From Ruminococcus bicirculans (ex Wegman et al. 2014) (lineage in GTDB: Bacteria > Bacillota > Clostridia > Oscillospirales > Ruminococcaceae), in contig NZ_HF545616.1 in the NCBI RefSeq assembly GCF_000723465.1, positions 496,001-560,000 of the forward strand: 64,000 nucleotides of DNA, given 5' to 3'. The notes under the pieces are model-generated. The model saw only the letters and a list, made by a program, of their open reading frames with translations, had not been told where the DNA came from and searched no databases. A program made the position numbers and the translations under genes. Numbering within the stretch: the stretch's first letter is position 1; each line of letters opens with the position of its first letter. Positions 1 to 8,694 of the stretch are shown here, in pieces.

Positions 1-1
1 A

Positions 2-208
2 AAGCCTGAGCAGCCAGTAGGCTGGACTTGCTCATGCGGAGCAGTGAACAAGGGCAAGTTCTGCGCTGAGTGCGGAAAGCCAAAGCCTGCATCAGAGCCG
101 CTTTACAAGTGTGACAAGTGCGGCTGGGAGCCTGAAGATCCGAAAAATCCTCCTAAGTTCTGCCCGGAATGTGGAGATCCATTTAACGATAACGATATTC
201 AGAAATAA
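2..208 (+). CDS. C-terminal end of SPFH-domain protein with two zinc ribbons (partial)
   Basis: The frame is open from the left edge to the TAA at 206-208 and encodes about 68 residues. It shows two zinc ribbons: [18 protein letters not shown], then [12 protein letters not shown] followed by [10 protein letters not shown] ribbon pair of this type is what I know from the tail of bacterial SPFH/virion-core-like proteins (YdjI type), which assemble at the membrane through an N-terminal SPFH domain. That domain lies outside the window, so the family call rests on the tail alone. A terminator hairpin follows directly. Other zinc-ribbon proteins could end the same way. Confidence 0.6.
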   Translation, partial: KPEQPVGWTCSCGAVNKGKFCAECGKPKPASEPLYKCDKCGWEPEDPKNPPKFCPECGDPFNDNDIQK

Positions 209-225
209 TTCTTATAGTTATTTTG

Positions 226-258
226 AGCCGTCCTGCGGAATGCGGGGCGGCTATTTTT
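226..258 (+). terminator. Intrinsic terminator after the SPFH-type gene
   Basis: A GC-rich hairpin (AGCCGTCCTGC pairing with GCGGGGCGGCT) lies about 18 bases past the stop codon and is followed by CTATTTTTG. Confidence 0.7.
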
Positions 259-313
259 GTGGGGCGATGTTCGGAAATGTGTTGGTTTATATAGTTTGTT
301 TACATATGAAATA

Positions 314-342
314 TTGAAATCATCACGGATATGTGATATAAT
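314..342 (+). promoter_or_regulatory. Sigma-A promoter of fhs, extended -10
   Basis: TTGAAA at 314-319 and TATAAT at 337-342 are separated by 17 bases. TGA directly precedes the -10 box, making an extended -10. Transcription should start near 349, leaving a leader of about 65 bases. I see no riboswitch fold in it. Confidence 0.75.
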
Positions 343-413
343 ATGTAGCGTATGATATTATATATGGGTCTTTACCGATATACTAAAAATTTTTCCGAAA
401 GGACTTGATCTAA

Positions 414-2084
414 ATGCTGTCAGATATCGAAATCGCAAAGCAGGCGAAAATGCTCAAAATTGGGGAGGTCGCTGCTAAGCTCGGCATCTCAGAAGATGAA
501 TATGAGCCTTATGGTCACTACAAGGCTAAGCTTTCTGAGTCGCTTTATGCTAAAACTAAAAATGATCCAGATGGTAAGCTTATTCTTGTTACCGCTATAA
601 ACCCTACGCCTGCAGGAGAGGGCAAGACCACTATTTCCGTTGGATTGGCTGAGTCTATGAACAAGATAGGCAAGAAAGCTATGCTCGCTCTGAGAGAGCC
701 TTCACTTGGCCCTGTTTTTGGTATCAAGGGCGGTGCAGCTGGTGGTGGATACGCTCAGGTCGTTCCTATGGAAGACATCAATTTGCACTTCACAGGAGAT
801 ATGCACGCTATAACTGCGGCTAACAACCTGCTCTGCGCCCTTATCGACAACCATATGCAGCAGGGAAATGAGCTTCACATTGACCAGAGAAGGATACTTT
901 TCAAGCGCTGCCTTGACATGAATGACAGAGCGCTGAGAGATATCGTTATCGGTCTTGGCTCAAAGGTAAATGGTATTCCTAGAGAGGATTCTTTCCAGAT
1001 AACTGTCGCTTCTGAGATAATGGCTATTCTTTGCCTCGCTTCCGATCTGGCTGACCTTAAGGCTAGAATTGAGAAGATACTCGTTGCTTACACAACTGAC
1101 GGAAAGCCTGTTTATGCTAAGGATATAGGCGGTTGCGGTGCTATGACTGCTTTGCTGAAAGACGCTTTGAAGCCTAACCTTGTTCAGACGCTTGAGAACA
1201 ATCCTGCGCTTATCCATGGCGGTCCATTCGCTAATATCGCTCACGGCTGTAACTCAGTAAGAGCCACAAAGCTTGCTTTGAAGCTTGCTGACTACACTAT
1301 CACTGAGGCTGGCTTCGGCTCTGACCTTGGCGCTGAGAAATTCTTTGATATCAAGTGCAGATACGCTGGTCTTAAACCAAGTTGCGTAGTTCTGGTGGCT
1401 ACTGTAAGGGCATTGAAATACAATGGCGGTGTTCCGAAAACTGAGCTTACTAACGAAAATGTTGAGGCTCTCGAAAAGGGTATCGTAAACCTGAAAACTC
1501 ATATTGAGAATATGCACAAGTTCGGTGTGCCTGTAGTGGTGGCTATAAATAGATTCCATACTGATACTGAGGCTGAGCTGGATGTTATCGAGAAAGTTTG
1601 CGGTGAAATGGGTGTTGAGTTCTCACTGGCTGAGATATTTGCAAAAGGCTCTGAGGGCGGTATCGACCTTGCGGAAAAGGTTTGCAAGACTATCGAAACA
1701 AAGCCTTCTGAGTTCAAGCCACTTTATGACGAGAAGCTCCCTATCAAGGATAAGCTTGATATACTTGCGAAAGAGATATACCGTGCAAACGGCGTGATCT
1801 ATACAAAGCAGGCTGAAAAGGCTATAAAGGAGATCACTGACCTTGGATTCGGGGATATCCCTGTTTGCGTGGCTAAGACGCAGTATTCACTGTCTGACGA
1901 CCCGACAAAGCTTGGCAAGCCTGAGAATTATGAGATAACAGTAAGAGATGTAAGGCTTTCAGCCGGTGCAGGATTTGTGGTAGCTTATACGGGCGATATT
2001 ATGACAATGCCTGGTCTGCCTAAGAAGCCTGCGGCTTATAATATTGATTGCGATAATGAGGGCAATATCTACGGATTGTTCTAA
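414..2084 (+). CDS. fhs: Formate--tetrahydrofolate ligase
   Basis: This cytosolic enzyme joins formate to tetrahydrofolate using ATP, giving 10-formyl-THF for purine and fMet synthesis or for Wood-Ljungdahl-type C1 flow. At 556 aa it is the usual full length. The P-loop-like PAGEGKTT lies at residues 64-73, followed by the family-typical [19 protein letters not shown] stretch and the FTGDMHAI segment. The ATG has an AAAGGA ribosome site about 10 bases upstream. The gene appears monocistronic, with its own promoter, and is followed by a dispersed repeat rather than another C1 gene. Identity is secure from the conserved motifs. Confidence 0.97.
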   Translation: MLSDIEIAKQAKMLKIGEVAAKLGISEDEYEPYGHYKAKLSESLYAKTKNDPDGKLILVTAINPTPAGEGKTTISVGLAESMNKIGKKAMLALREPSLGPVFGIKGGAAGGGYAQVVPMEDINLHFTGDMHAITAANNLLCALIDNHMQQGNELHIDQRRILFKRCLDMNDRALRDIVIGLGSKVNGIPREDSFQITVASEIMAILCLASDLADLKARIEKILVAYTTDGKPVYAKDIGGCGAMTALLKDALKPNLVQTLENNPALIHGGPFANIAHGCNSVRATKLALKLADYTITEAGFGSDLGAEKFFDIKCRYAGLKPSCVVLVATVRALKYNGGVPKTELTNENVEALEKGIVNLKTHIENMHKFGVPVVVAINRFHTDTEAELDVIEKVCGEMGVEFSLAEIFAKGSEGGIDLAEKVCKTIETKPSEFKPLYDEKLPIKDKLDILAKEIYRANGVIYTKQAEKAIKEITDLGFGDIPVCVAKTQYSLSDDPTKLGKPENYEITVRDVRLSAGAGFVVAYTGDIMTMPGLPKKPAAYNIDCDNEGNIYGLF

Positions 2085-2091
2085 GCCGTTT

Positions 2092-2286
2092 AAGTGAGGA
2101 GTGAGGAATTGGCATAGCCGACCGAACAAGTCACTTTGATAGAGTAAATACCGAGCGGAGCGATATTGCGGCGTGGCAAATGTAGGGGACGGCGCCCTCG
2201 ACGTCCCGTTTTTGGGAGCGACGAGGTTTGAATTTATACAAACCATGTAGGCGACCAAGACGAGCGAACGCTGTTCGCCCCTACAC
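2092..2286. repeat. Dispersed intergenic repeat, long copy 1
   Basis: This stretch begins with a GTGAGGAGTGAGGAATTGGCA block, continues through CCGAGCGGAGCGATATTGCGG, and ends with GTAGGGGACGGCG and GACGTCCCG segments plus a GGCGACC...TTCGCCCC inverted arm. The same blocks in the same order recur at 7776-7950, and pieces recur at 5942, 24776 and 58129. It fills most of the 303-base gap between fhs and the next gene and has no credible coding potential. Confidence 0.7.
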
Positions 2287-2387
2287 GATTTGTGCGATAA
2301 GATAATTTGTAGGTAAGCAGATAATAAGTCGGGTAAACAGGCGCGTTGAGATAGCAGAGTAAAATACATGAACCGAGGTGAGCGGCA

Positions 2388-3566
2388 GTGACAGATACAG
2401 CGGTGAAAAAGAGTGCGGAAAGTGTGAAAATGCCTGAGAACGGCAAGAAAAAACATCTCTCTTGGCAGGTCATTGCCTGCGTTTGCCTTGTGGCAGTCAG
2501 CGTGGTGCTGAACGTGATCGCCTGGAAAAGTACGGCGTTCTGCGATTGGTATACGGCTCACGTTTTTCCAATTTGGGAAAATACATATGGCAGGCTCACT
2601 TCGCTGTTGCCGTTTTCCTTCGGGGAACTGCTTATTGCGGTGGCGGTTTTTGGTATTCCGCTTTCGCTGGTGGCTATGCTGGTGCTTGTGATAGTCAGAA
2701 AAGGCAAGAGAAAGAAAACTGCGAAAATTTTCGGGCTTGTTTATATGTGGATAGTCACTTTTGTGGTGACGGTGCAGACCTTTAACTGCTTTGTTATTTA
2801 TCATTGTTCAAGCTTTGCAGAGCTTAATGGCATACCCACTGAACAGCACACCAGGACGGAGCTTGAAGCACTTGGCAACAAGCTTGTTACGGAGATAAAT
2901 GCGCTTAGCAAAGAGGTGGAGCGTGACAGCGAGGGAAAATTCGTGCTGACCGCTGACCTTGACAAGACGGCTCAGGAGGCCATGCGTGGGCTGGGCAGTG
3001 AGTTTAAGAACCTTGGTGGGTTCTATGTCACTCCGAAAGCTATAAAATGCTCGTTCTTTATGAGCCAAATGAACCTTATGGGCATCTATTTCCCGTTCTC
3101 TATGGAGGCTAACTACAATCAGGATATGTATAAGGCGAAGCTTCCTGACACCATTTGTCATGAGCTTGCTCATACGAAAGGCTACATTCAGGAGGACGAG
3201 GCGAACTTTATCGCCTTTATGGCGTGCGACAGATCGGACAATGCTGATTACCGCTATTCGGGCTATCTGGCGGCGCTTGGCGAGGTTAGAAACAAGATTT
3301 TTGACTACGCTTCTGACGATAAGAAGATAGAATTTGACAGCTCTATCTGCGATGAGGTGTGGGCTGATATGGAAGCCAACTGGGACTACTGGCGGAGCGT
3401 TGACGAGGCTAAGGACACTGTTTTCGACAGCGAGGCAGTGGGGGAGATATCTGACAAGGCAATGGAAAAATCTCTGAAGCTCAACGGCGTTGAGGACGGC
3501 AAGCAGTCCTATGGCAGAATGGTGGATCTTATGCTAAACTACTTCAAGGACAAGGGTGAGCTGTGA
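2388..3566 (+). CDS. DUF3810 family membrane protein with zincin-like HELAH motif
   Basis: A 392-aa protein with two or three N-terminal membrane helices (about residues 26-45, 65-100 and 110-130) and a large extracytoplasmic domain. The domain carries ICHELAHTKGYIQEDEANF, a HExxH motif plus a downstream Glu as in gluzincin metalloproteases. This arrangement is typical of DUF3810, which has no established substrate. The start is a GTG with GAGGTG just upstream; an in-frame ATG 14 codons in is possible. The stop overlaps the next start by one base, so it is co-transcribed with the C39-like lipoprotein. Protease function is inferred from the motif only. Confidence 0.85.
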   Translation: MTDTAVKKSAESVKMPENGKKKHLSWQVIACVCLVAVSVVLNVIAWKSTAFCDWYTAHVFPIWENTYGRLTSLLPFSFGELLIAVAVFGIPLSLVAMLVLVIVRKGKRKKTAKIFGLVYMWIVTFVVTVQTFNCFVIYHCSSFAELNGIPTEQHTRTELEALGNKLVTEINALSKEVERDSEGKFVLTADLDKTAQEAMRGLGSEFKNLGGFYVTPKAIKCSFFMSQMNLMGIYFPFSMEANYNQDMYKAKLPDTICHELAHTKGYIQEDEANFIAFMACDRSDNADYRYSGYLAALGEVRNKIFDYASDDKKIEFDSSICDEVWADMEANWDYWRSVDEAKDTVFDSEAVGEISDKAMEKSLKLNGVEDGKQSYGRMVDLMLNYFKDKGEL

Positions 3567-4363
3567 TGAAAATTCTTGCGGTCATTCTGTTTCTCGGGAT
3601 AATGCTCAGTTCATGCGGAAACAAGGCGGACAGTGAAAGGCTCAATGATTCGGCTTTTACCACTACTGCGGAAAGCTCTGCGGTGGATAGTGACAGCATG
3701 GAAGTTGACGAAAGCTCGCAGGTCGGTGATGAGAGCGGTATTCAGGGCGACAGCTCGGAGGACGATATGAGGTGGCGGCTTTTTGAGGACACTTATAAGG
3801 AAACTGACAGCGGCAGGGCTGCGGAAAATTATGCTCACAACAAGGGCATAAAGATAGAGGGCTTTGTGAAATACGGGCAGGAAAATCCCCCTGTGTGCGA
3901 TTTGATGCTTGGCGAAACCAGGTTCGCAGGGGTAGGCTGTGAGGTCATTGCGGCTTATAATTATCTCACATACGAGGGCTTTGAGCCTGACATGGCAAAG
4001 CTTGCTTATGATTTTGAAAAGAATGCTCTTATTGCGGCGGACGGTTCACTGGGGTCTAATCCTAGGAAAATAAGCGGACTTTTTAAGGCAATGGGAGTGG
4101 GATACAAGAGATTTTATAAGGCTGATGAGGCTCAGGCGGCTGTTGAAGAGGGCAAGCCTGTGATAGTTTCTTACCATATCGGGTTGAATATTTTCAGTGG
4201 TATTCACACGGTTTTCGCTGTTAAAGAAGAGGGCAGGCTGTATGTTTACAACTGCTACAACTCAGCGGCGGACAAGACAGAGGTGGAGAGCATTTATCAG
4301 CTTATGAATAAAAACAGCCTTTTTATTGTGGGCTACACGGAAGATGACGGTCAAATGAGGTGA
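3566..4363 (+). CDS. Lipoprotein with C39-like cysteine peptidase domain
   Basis: The N-terminus is a lipoprotein signal ending in the lipobox LSSC (Cys about residue 18), followed by an acidic Ser-rich linker. The C-terminal half fits a peptidase C39-like (C39_2) papain fold. GVGCEVIAAYNYL holds the likely nucleophile Cys, GIHTVFAV the His and VYNCYN the Asn/Asp partner. I chose the ATG at 3566 that overlaps the upstream TGA; an in-frame GTG lies one codon earlier. It is coupled to the DUF3810 gene, so the two may act together at the cell surface. The substrate is unknown. Confidence 0.75.
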   Translation: MKILAVILFLGIMLSSCGNKADSERLNDSAFTTTAESSAVDSDSMEVDESSQVGDESGIQGDSSEDDMRWRLFEDTYKETDSGRAAENYAHNKGIKIEGFVKYGQENPPVCDLMLGETRFAGVGCEVIAAYNYLTYEGFEPDMAKLAYDFEKNALIAADGSLGSNPRKISGLFKAMGVGYKRFYKADEAQAAVEEGKPVIVSYHIGLNIFSGIHTVFAVKEEGRLYVYNCYNSAADKTEVESIYQLMNKNSLFIVGYTEDDGQMR

Positions 4364-4367
4364 TAGG

Positions 4368-4823
4368 TTGACAAAGGTATACAAAACATCATCTGCGGCG
4401 GAAACTATCGCTTTGGGTGAGGAGATAGGCAGACGGCTGAAAGGCGGCGATCTTATCGCTTACAGCGGTGGTCTTGGTGCAGGAAAGACTACTATTACCA
4501 GGGGGATCTCCATTGGCATGGGACTTGGTGACGAGGTGACTTCGCCCACGTTCGCACTGGTGAACGAATACCGAGGGGACAGGCTCAGCCTTGTACACTT
4601 TGATATGTACCGCATAAATTCGGCGGACGATCTGGAAACTACAGGCTTTTTTGACTACATGGACGAAGACACTGTGCTTGCGGTGGAATGGTCGGAGAAT
4701 ATTGCTGAGGAGCTTCCTGAGGACGCTTTGAGGATAGATATTCAGCGCATTGACGAGGACAGCAGGGAGATAAGCATAACTGCACCTGAGGGAGATGATA
4801 GATTTGAAGATATTAGCTATTGA
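4368..4823 (+). CDS. tsaE: tRNA threonylcarbamoyladenosine biosynthesis ATPase TsaE
   Basis: TsaE is the ATPase that works with TsaB and TsaD to make t6A at position 37 of ANN-decoding tRNAs. At 151 aa it has the normal length, with Walker A GGLGAGKTT near residue 37, the family motif SPTF and the HFDMYR segment. The start is a TTG with AGGTGATAGG immediately upstream. The gene follows the C39-like lipoprotein closely and its end overlaps tsaB, the usual pairing in Firmicutes. tsaD is not in this window. Confidence 0.95.
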   Translation: MTKVYKTSSAAETIALGEEIGRRLKGGDLIAYSGGLGAGKTTITRGISIGMGLGDEVTSPTFALVNEYRGDRLSLVHFDMYRINSADDLETTGFFDYMDEDTVLAVEWSENIAEELPEDALRIDIQRIDEDSREISITAPEGDDRFEDISY

Positions 4824-5493
4824 CACAAGCGGAAAGGTCGCTTCGGTGGCGGTGACGGACGGAGAGAAGCTTCTTTGGGAGAAGTCTGTATACACAAAGC
4901 TCACTCACTCGCAGGTGATATTGCCTATGGTGAAGCAGGCTCTTGAGGAAACAGGGCTTACTTACGCTGACCTTGATTGTGCGGCTATTGCAAAGGGTCC
5001 GGGGTCTTACACGGGACTTAGAATAGGCGTGGCGGCTGTAAAGGGAATGTGCTTTGGCTGTGAGAGTTTAAAAAGCGCAGGAGTTTCCACTCTGCTTTCG
5101 CTGGCTTACAACTGCATAGGTTTTGAGGGCAGGATAATTTCTGTTATGAGGGCAAGGCCTAAGATAGTTTATGCAGGTGAGTTTCAGTGCAAAAACGGCG
5201 TTGTCACGAGGATATCCGCTGACAGAGTTTGCCCTGAGGAGGAAGTTTTTTCGGGAGAGTTTTCTGAAAAGACAATGCTTGTGGGTGACTGTGCAGCAGA
5301 GATAAAGGCGAAATATTTCGCTGACAACGAAAATGTTCAGCTTGCAAGCTATGTGAACAGGCTGCAGAGGGCTTCGTCACTGTGTCTTGCGGTGGAGGCT
5401 CAGCCTGAGATAATGGTTTCGGCGGACAGGCTGGAGGTATCATATTTGCAGGCTACAAAGGCGGAAAAGGATAAGGCACATAGGGATAAATAG
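4804..5493 (+). CDS. tsaB: tRNA threonylcarbamoyladenosine biosynthesis protein TsaB
   Basis: TsaB is the non-catalytic ASKHA-fold partner that stabilises TsaD in the t6A complex. The protein begins MKILAIDTS and carries the family signature KGPGSYTGLRIG near residue 65. I prefer the TTG at 4804, because GAGGGAG ends at 4794 and sits at normal distance; the in-frame ATG at 4795 abuts that ribosome site. This gives 229 aa and a 20-base overlap with tsaE. Members of this family are often about this length and vary at the C-terminus. Confidence 0.93.
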   Translation: MKILAIDTSGKVASVAVTDGEKLLWEKSVYTKLTHSQVILPMVKQALEETGLTYADLDCAAIAKGPGSYTGLRIGVAAVKGMCFGCESLKSAGVSTLLSLAYNCIGFEGRIISVMRARPKIVYAGEFQCKNGVVTRISADRVCPEEEVFSGEFSEKTMLVGDCAAEIKAKYFADNENVQLASYVNRLQRASSLCLAVEAQPEIMVSADRLEVSYLQATKAEKDKAHRDK

Positions 5494-5505
5494 GAGGAAA
5501 TTAAT

Positions 5506-5943
5506 ATGAAAATTGCTATTGGCTGTGACCATGCAGGTCCTGAGCTTAAGGCGGAGATATTGGCACATTTGGACGAAAAGGGTGTGGAATACACTGATTT
5601 TGGTATTCAGGCAGGAGAGAAAGTAGACTATCCTGACAAGGCAAAGGAAGTTTGCGAGAAAGTGGCTTCGGGCGAATACGAAATGGGAATACTCATATGC
5701 GGAACTGGTATTGGAATGTCAATGAGCGCAAACAAGATAAAGGGAATAAGAGCGGCTTGCTGTTCGGATTATTTCTCTGCTAAGTATACAAGAGCGCATA
5801 ATGACGCAAACGTGCTTTGCATTGGTGCGAGAGTGCTGGGTGCAGGCTTGGCTATCGAGCTGGTGGACGTTTTCCTTGAAACGGAGTTTGAGGGTGGCAG
5901 ACATCAGAGGAGAGTGGATAAGATCTCTGAGCTGGAGAAGTAG
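5506..5943 (+). CDS. rpiB: Ribose 5-phosphate isomerase B
   Basis: This 145-aa cytosolic enzyme interconverts ribose 5-phosphate and ribulose 5-phosphate in the pentose phosphate pathway. The N-terminal MKIAIGCDHAG, the ICGTGIGMSMSANK loop and the conserved NDAN/CIGAR segment are all RpiB hallmarks; LacA/LacB are related but usually multi-gene. GGAGG lies 7 bases before the ATG. It is the last gene of the tsaE-tsaB-rpiB run and is followed by a repeat fragment and a strong terminator. Confidence 0.95.
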   Translation: MKIAIGCDHAGPELKAEILAHLDEKGVEYTDFGIQAGEKVDYPDKAKEVCEKVASGEYEMGILICGTGIGMSMSANKIKGIRAACCSDYFSAKYTRAHNDANVLCIGARVLGAGLAIELVDVFLETEFEGGRHQRRVDKISELEK

Positions 5944-5988
5944 TGAGGAGTTAGGAGTGAGGAATTAAGGTATCGCCTTGTGGCGAAG
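5942..5988. repeat. Dispersed intergenic repeat, short fragment
   Basis: GTGAGGAGTTAGGAGTGAGGAATT is the opening block of the long repeat found at 2092 and 7776. A small TATCGCC/GGCGA hairpin follows. The rest of the unit is missing. Confidence 0.5.
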
Positions 5989-6017
5989 GATTTTTTTCTG
6001 ACTTTTTGCTTTATGGA

Positions 6018-6049
6018 GCAGGGCGGCTTGTTGTTGCCCTGCTTTTTTT
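6018..6049 (+). terminator. Terminator after rpiB
   Basis: GCAGGGC and GCCCTGC arms (6018-6024 and 6036-6042) are followed by seven T residues. Confidence 0.85.
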
Positions 6050-6055
6050 ATGGGT

Positions 6056-6095
6056 ACAAAAACGGCTGACAAGCTTTTCGCCTGTCAGCCGTTTC
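6056..6095 (-). terminator. Terminator after metY
   Basis: AACGGCTGAC and GTCAGCCGTT form a perfect 10-bp stem. Read on the minus strand it is followed by TTTTTG, in the right place to end metY transcription. Confidence 0.85.
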
Positions 6096-6145
6096 TATAT
6101 TGAGGTTTGTATTTTTAGGTAAAAACCGTAATGGCAAGGTTTTTA

Positions 6146-7444
6146 TTAGATAGCGTCGAATGCTTCGCTGAGATCGTAGATGATATCGTCGATATGCTCT
6201 GTGCCGATAGAAAGTCTGATAGTATTTGGCTTGATACCCTGATCTGCAAGCTCTGCTTCGTTAAGCTCTGCGTGTGTTGTTGATGCTGGGTGGATAACCA
6301 GTGACTTAACGTCTGCTACGTTTGCAAGGAGTGAGAAGAGTTTCAGGTGGTCGATGAAGTTCTGAGCTGTCTTTGCGTCGCCTTTTATCTCGAATGTGAA
6401 GATAGAACCGCCGCCGTTAGGGAAATACTTCTTGTAAAGTGCCTGCTGGCTTGGATCGTCTGATACTGAAGGGTGATTTACCTTTTCTACCTTTGGGTGC
6501 TTGTTAAGGAAGTCAACTACCTTAAGTGCGTTCTCAACATGACGCTCAACTCTCAGAGACAGTGTTTCAAGACCCTGCAGGAAGATGAATGCGTGGATAG
6601 GTGAAAGTGTTGCACCTGTATCACGGAGAAGGATCGCACGGATACGAGTTACAAATGCTGCGCCAGGGGCTGCGTCTGCAAAGCTTACACCGTGGTAGCT
6701 TGGGTTTGGTTCTGTGAGCTGTGGGAACTTGCCTGACTTCTTCCAGTCAAACTTGCCGCTTTCAACGATAACTCCGCCGATTGTTGTGCCGTGACCGCCG
6801 ATAAACTTTGTTGCAGAATGGATAACGATATCTGCGCCGTACTCGATAGGTCTTACGAGATATGGAGTAGCGAATGTGCTGTCAACGAGAAGTGGGATAT
6901 TGTGTGCGTGTGCGATATTTGCGATAGCTTCGATATCAACTACGTCTGAGTTAGGGTTGCCAAGAGTTTCGATATAGAGAGCCTTTGTGTTATCCTTGAT
7001 AGCCTTTTCAAAGTTAGCTGGGTCAAGCGGATCGACAAACGTTGTTGTTATGCCGTAATCAACAAGAGTGTGTGCAAGCAGGTTATATGTGCCGCCATAG
7101 ATGTTCTTTGCAGCTACGATATGATCGCCTGCAAGGGCTACGTTCTCAATAGCGTATGTTACTGCAGCTGCGCCTGATGCAACTGCAAGAGCTGCTGTGC
7201 CGCCCTCGAGAGCCGCGATACGTCTTTCAAAAACGTCCTCAGTTGGGTTTGTAAGTCTGCCATAGATGTTGCCTGCGTCCTTAAGAGCAAATCTGTCAGC
7301 GGCATGCTGTGAGTTATGGAAAACGTATGATGATGTCTGATAAATAGGAACGGCTCTTGCGTCTGTTACTGCGTCTGCTGTTTCCTGACCAACGTGGAGC
7401 TGGAGTGTTTCAAATTTAAGATTTCTTTCGTTTATTGCGCTCAT
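6146..7444 (-). CDS. metY: O-acetylhomoserine aminocarboxypropyltransferase / cysteine synthase
   Basis: A PLP enzyme that makes homocysteine from O-acetylhomoserine and sulfide, or cysteine from O-acetylserine. At 432 aa it has the normal length for the O-acetylhomoserine sulfhydrylase branch of the Cys/Met metabolism PLP family. The PLP lysine sits in [13 protein letters not shown]. The [14 protein letters not shown] and [10 protein letters not shown] motifs near the N-terminus separate it from the cystathionine lyases. AAAGAGGT precedes the ATG. A long 5' leader carries a 24-codon ORF ending in nine Cys/Met codons, so control by sulfur amino acid supply is likely. Confidence 0.95.
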   Translation of the reverse strand: MSAINERNLKFETLQLHVGQETADAVTDARAVPIYQTSSYVFHNSQHAADRFALKDAGNIYGRLTNPTEDVFERRIAALEGGTAALAVASGAAAVTYAIENVALAGDHIVAAKNIYGGTYNLLAHTLVDYGITTTFVDPLDPANFEKAIKDNTKALYIETLGNPNSDVVDIEAIANIAHAHNIPLLVDSTFATPYLVRPIEYGADIVIHSATKFIGGHGTTIGGVIVESGKFDWKKSGKFPQLTEPNPSYHGVSFADAAPGAAFVTRIRAILLRDTGATLSPIHAFIFLQGLETLSLRVERHVENALKVVDFLNKHPKVEKVNHPSVSDDPSQQALYKKYFPNGGGSIFTFEIKGDAKTAQNFIDHLKLFSLLANVADVKSLVIHPASTTHAELNEAELADQGIKPNTIRLSIGTEHIDDIIYDLSEAFDAI

Positions 7445-7520
7445 TTTAAATTACCTCTTTCATTAAATTGATGTTTTTTAAATCCGATAAAAATTTTTGT
7501 TACTGAACTTTATGCTGATT

Positions 7521-7595
7521 TTAACAGCAACACATACAGCACATACACATTCGTGAATCGTACGCTGTTTTCAGTTTCAGTATTTTTACACTCAT
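7521..7595 (-). CDS. Cys/Met-rich leader peptide upstream of metY
   Basis: This minus-strand ORF of 24 codons begins MSVKILKLKTAYDSR and ends MCMCCMCCC before TAA, so the last nine codons all encode sulfur amino acids (six Cys, three Met). GAGGCG lies about 7 bases before the ATG. It sits between the metY promoter and the metY start, 76 bases upstream of metY. The layout is that of an attenuator leader peptide: ribosomes starved of cysteinyl- or methionyl-tRNA would pause at the end of the ORF. Two TGCTG segments in its last codons can compete for a downstream CAGCA. I see no canonical terminator after it, so control may be translational or Rho-dependent. Confidence 0.8.
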   Translation of the reverse strand: MSVKILKLKTAYDSRMCMCCMCCC

Positions 7596-7658
7596 TTTCA
7601 ACGCCTCATTTCAAATTCATATTAATCCTAGTCGTTTAGTATGTTTTAGCGTATTTAT

Positions 7659-7687
7659 ACTATACCACACCCATAGAGGAATGTCAA
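7659..7687 (-). promoter_or_regulatory. Promoter of the leader peptide-metY transcript
   Basis: On the minus strand TTGACA (7687-7682) and TATAGT (7664-7659) are separated by 17 bases. The predicted start near 7652 leaves a leader of about 207 bases that includes the Cys/Met ORF. Confidence 0.8.
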
Positions 7688-7775
7688 TAGGTTTAAGGTG
7701 ATTTTTCGCATTTTTGTGAAAACTGATATTAATTCTATCAATTTAGTAGGATTTAAGGGCAAAATGCACAAGGGG

Positions 7776-7950
7776 AAGTGAGGAATGAGGAAGTGGGGAA
7801 GTGAGGAATGAGGAGTGAGGTATGAGGAATTGGCAAAGCTGAACAGAGTTGTGCTCAAGTATGAAGTAAAAGACAGCACCGAGCGTAGCGATTTTGCGGT
7901 GGTAGGAAGTTGCCCGAAATATTGTAGGGGATGACGCCCTCGGTGTACAG
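7776..7950. repeat. Dispersed intergenic repeat, long copy 2
   Basis: It repeats the block order of the copy at 2092: several iterations of GTGAGGAATGAGG, then GAATTGGCAAAGC, CACCGAGCGTAGCGATTTTGCGG, and finally TGTAGGGGATGACGCCCTCGG. It lies between metY and bioY, which are transcribed divergently. Confidence 0.7.
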
Positions 7951-8052
7951 TTCGGAATGGCAATGCCGTGTTTTCACTGTTTGTTATTAAATTTGTATAA
8001 AAGTATCGTTTACCGATGCCTTATAATTGTATACCGAAATAAATATTTTTGG

Positions 8053-8081
8053 TTGACAATGGACTTGGTATGTGATACAAT
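8053..8081 (+). promoter_or_regulatory. Promoter of bioY, extended -10
   Basis: TTGACA at 8053-8058, a 17-base spacer ending in TGA, and TACAAT at 8076-8081. The -35 region TTGACAAT also forms an inverted repeat with ATTGTCAA at 8086-8093. Confidence 0.75.
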
Positions 8082-8086
8082 ATTAA

Positions 8087-8119
8087 TTGTCAAATAAAAA
8101 GTAAAGGATAGGTTTACAA
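8087..8119 (+). promoter_or_regulatory. Probable BirA (biotin repressor) operator
   Basis: TTGTCAAAT, 15 bases, then GGTTTACAA. The right half matches the classical BirA half-site exactly, the left half matches TTGTAAACC at six of nine positions, and the 15-base spacing is in the canonical range. It covers the initial transcribed region and the first base of the bioY ATG. Control of a biotin transporter by BirA is the expected biology. Confidence 0.75.
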
Positions 8120-8694
8120 TGAATAACAATGCTAAAAACAAAACAAAACAAATAGTCGGTATCGGAGTTATGACGGCTATAATCGCTGTGCTTTCGCAGA
8201 TAACTATTCCGCTTCCTACTCACGTTCCTGTTACGCTCCAGACTTTCGCTGTGGCTCTCGCAGGATATTTTCTTGGCTGGAAGGGCGGAGCTGTGTCTGC
8301 TCTGGTCTATGGTCTGTTGGGCGCTATCGGTGTGCCTGTATTCGCAGGCTGGTCAGGCGGTTTCTCCGTTATCGTAGGGTATACAGGCGGATTCATTTAC
8401 GGATTTATCGTTATGGCTCTTCTTTGCGGTCTTGGCGCAAAGTTCTGCTCTAACAAGATAAGCGGTAAGGTCATCGCTATCGTGCTTGGTATCGCAGGTC
8501 TTGCTTGCGACCACCTGCTCGGTGCTATCCAGTACGCTATCGTTGCTAATATCTCTATTGGCAAGTCTATACTTCTTGTTTCTGTTCCTTATCTTGTAAA
8601 GGACGTTATCTCTGTTGTTGCTGCTTACCTTATCAGCATCGAGCTTGTAAGCAGACTTGCAAAGACAGGTTGCTATGCTTACAAGAGAGCCTGA
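8119..8694 (+). CDS. bioY: BioY biotin transporter substrate-binding subunit
   Basis: BioY is the S-component of ECF biotin transporters. This 191-aa protein is nearly all membrane helices (about six). It has the family pattern of a PVTLQTFAV loop after helix 1, YFLGWKGGAVSALVYGLLG, and the GGFIYGF segment. No ECF ATPase or T-component is adjacent, so it would share a common energy-coupling module or act alone. The ATG follows a weak AAAGGATAGG site that overlaps the BirA-type operator, so repressor binding would block expression when biotin is plentiful. The DUF1284 gene overlaps its 3' end. Confidence 0.95.
   Translation: MNNNAKNKTKQIVGIGVMTAIIAVLSQITIPLPTHVPVTLQTFAVALAGYFLGWKGGAVSALVYGLLGAIGVPVFAGWSGGFSVIVGYTGGFIYGFIVMALLCGLGAKFCSNKISGKVIAIVLGIAGLACDHLLGAIQYAIVANISIGKSILLVSVPYLVKDVISVVAAYLISIELVSRLAKTGCYAYKRA

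Noticed and set aside
1959-2804. 281-aa minus-strand ORF across the fhs end, repeat and DUF3810 start
   Set aside because: It is antisense to two well-supported genes, has an unnatural composition (His/Arg/Cys-rich) and no ribosome site.
7445-7650. SAM riboswitch or T-box before metY
   Set aside because: I see no S-box core and no T-box sequence or specifier stem; the Cys/Met ORF explains the leader better.
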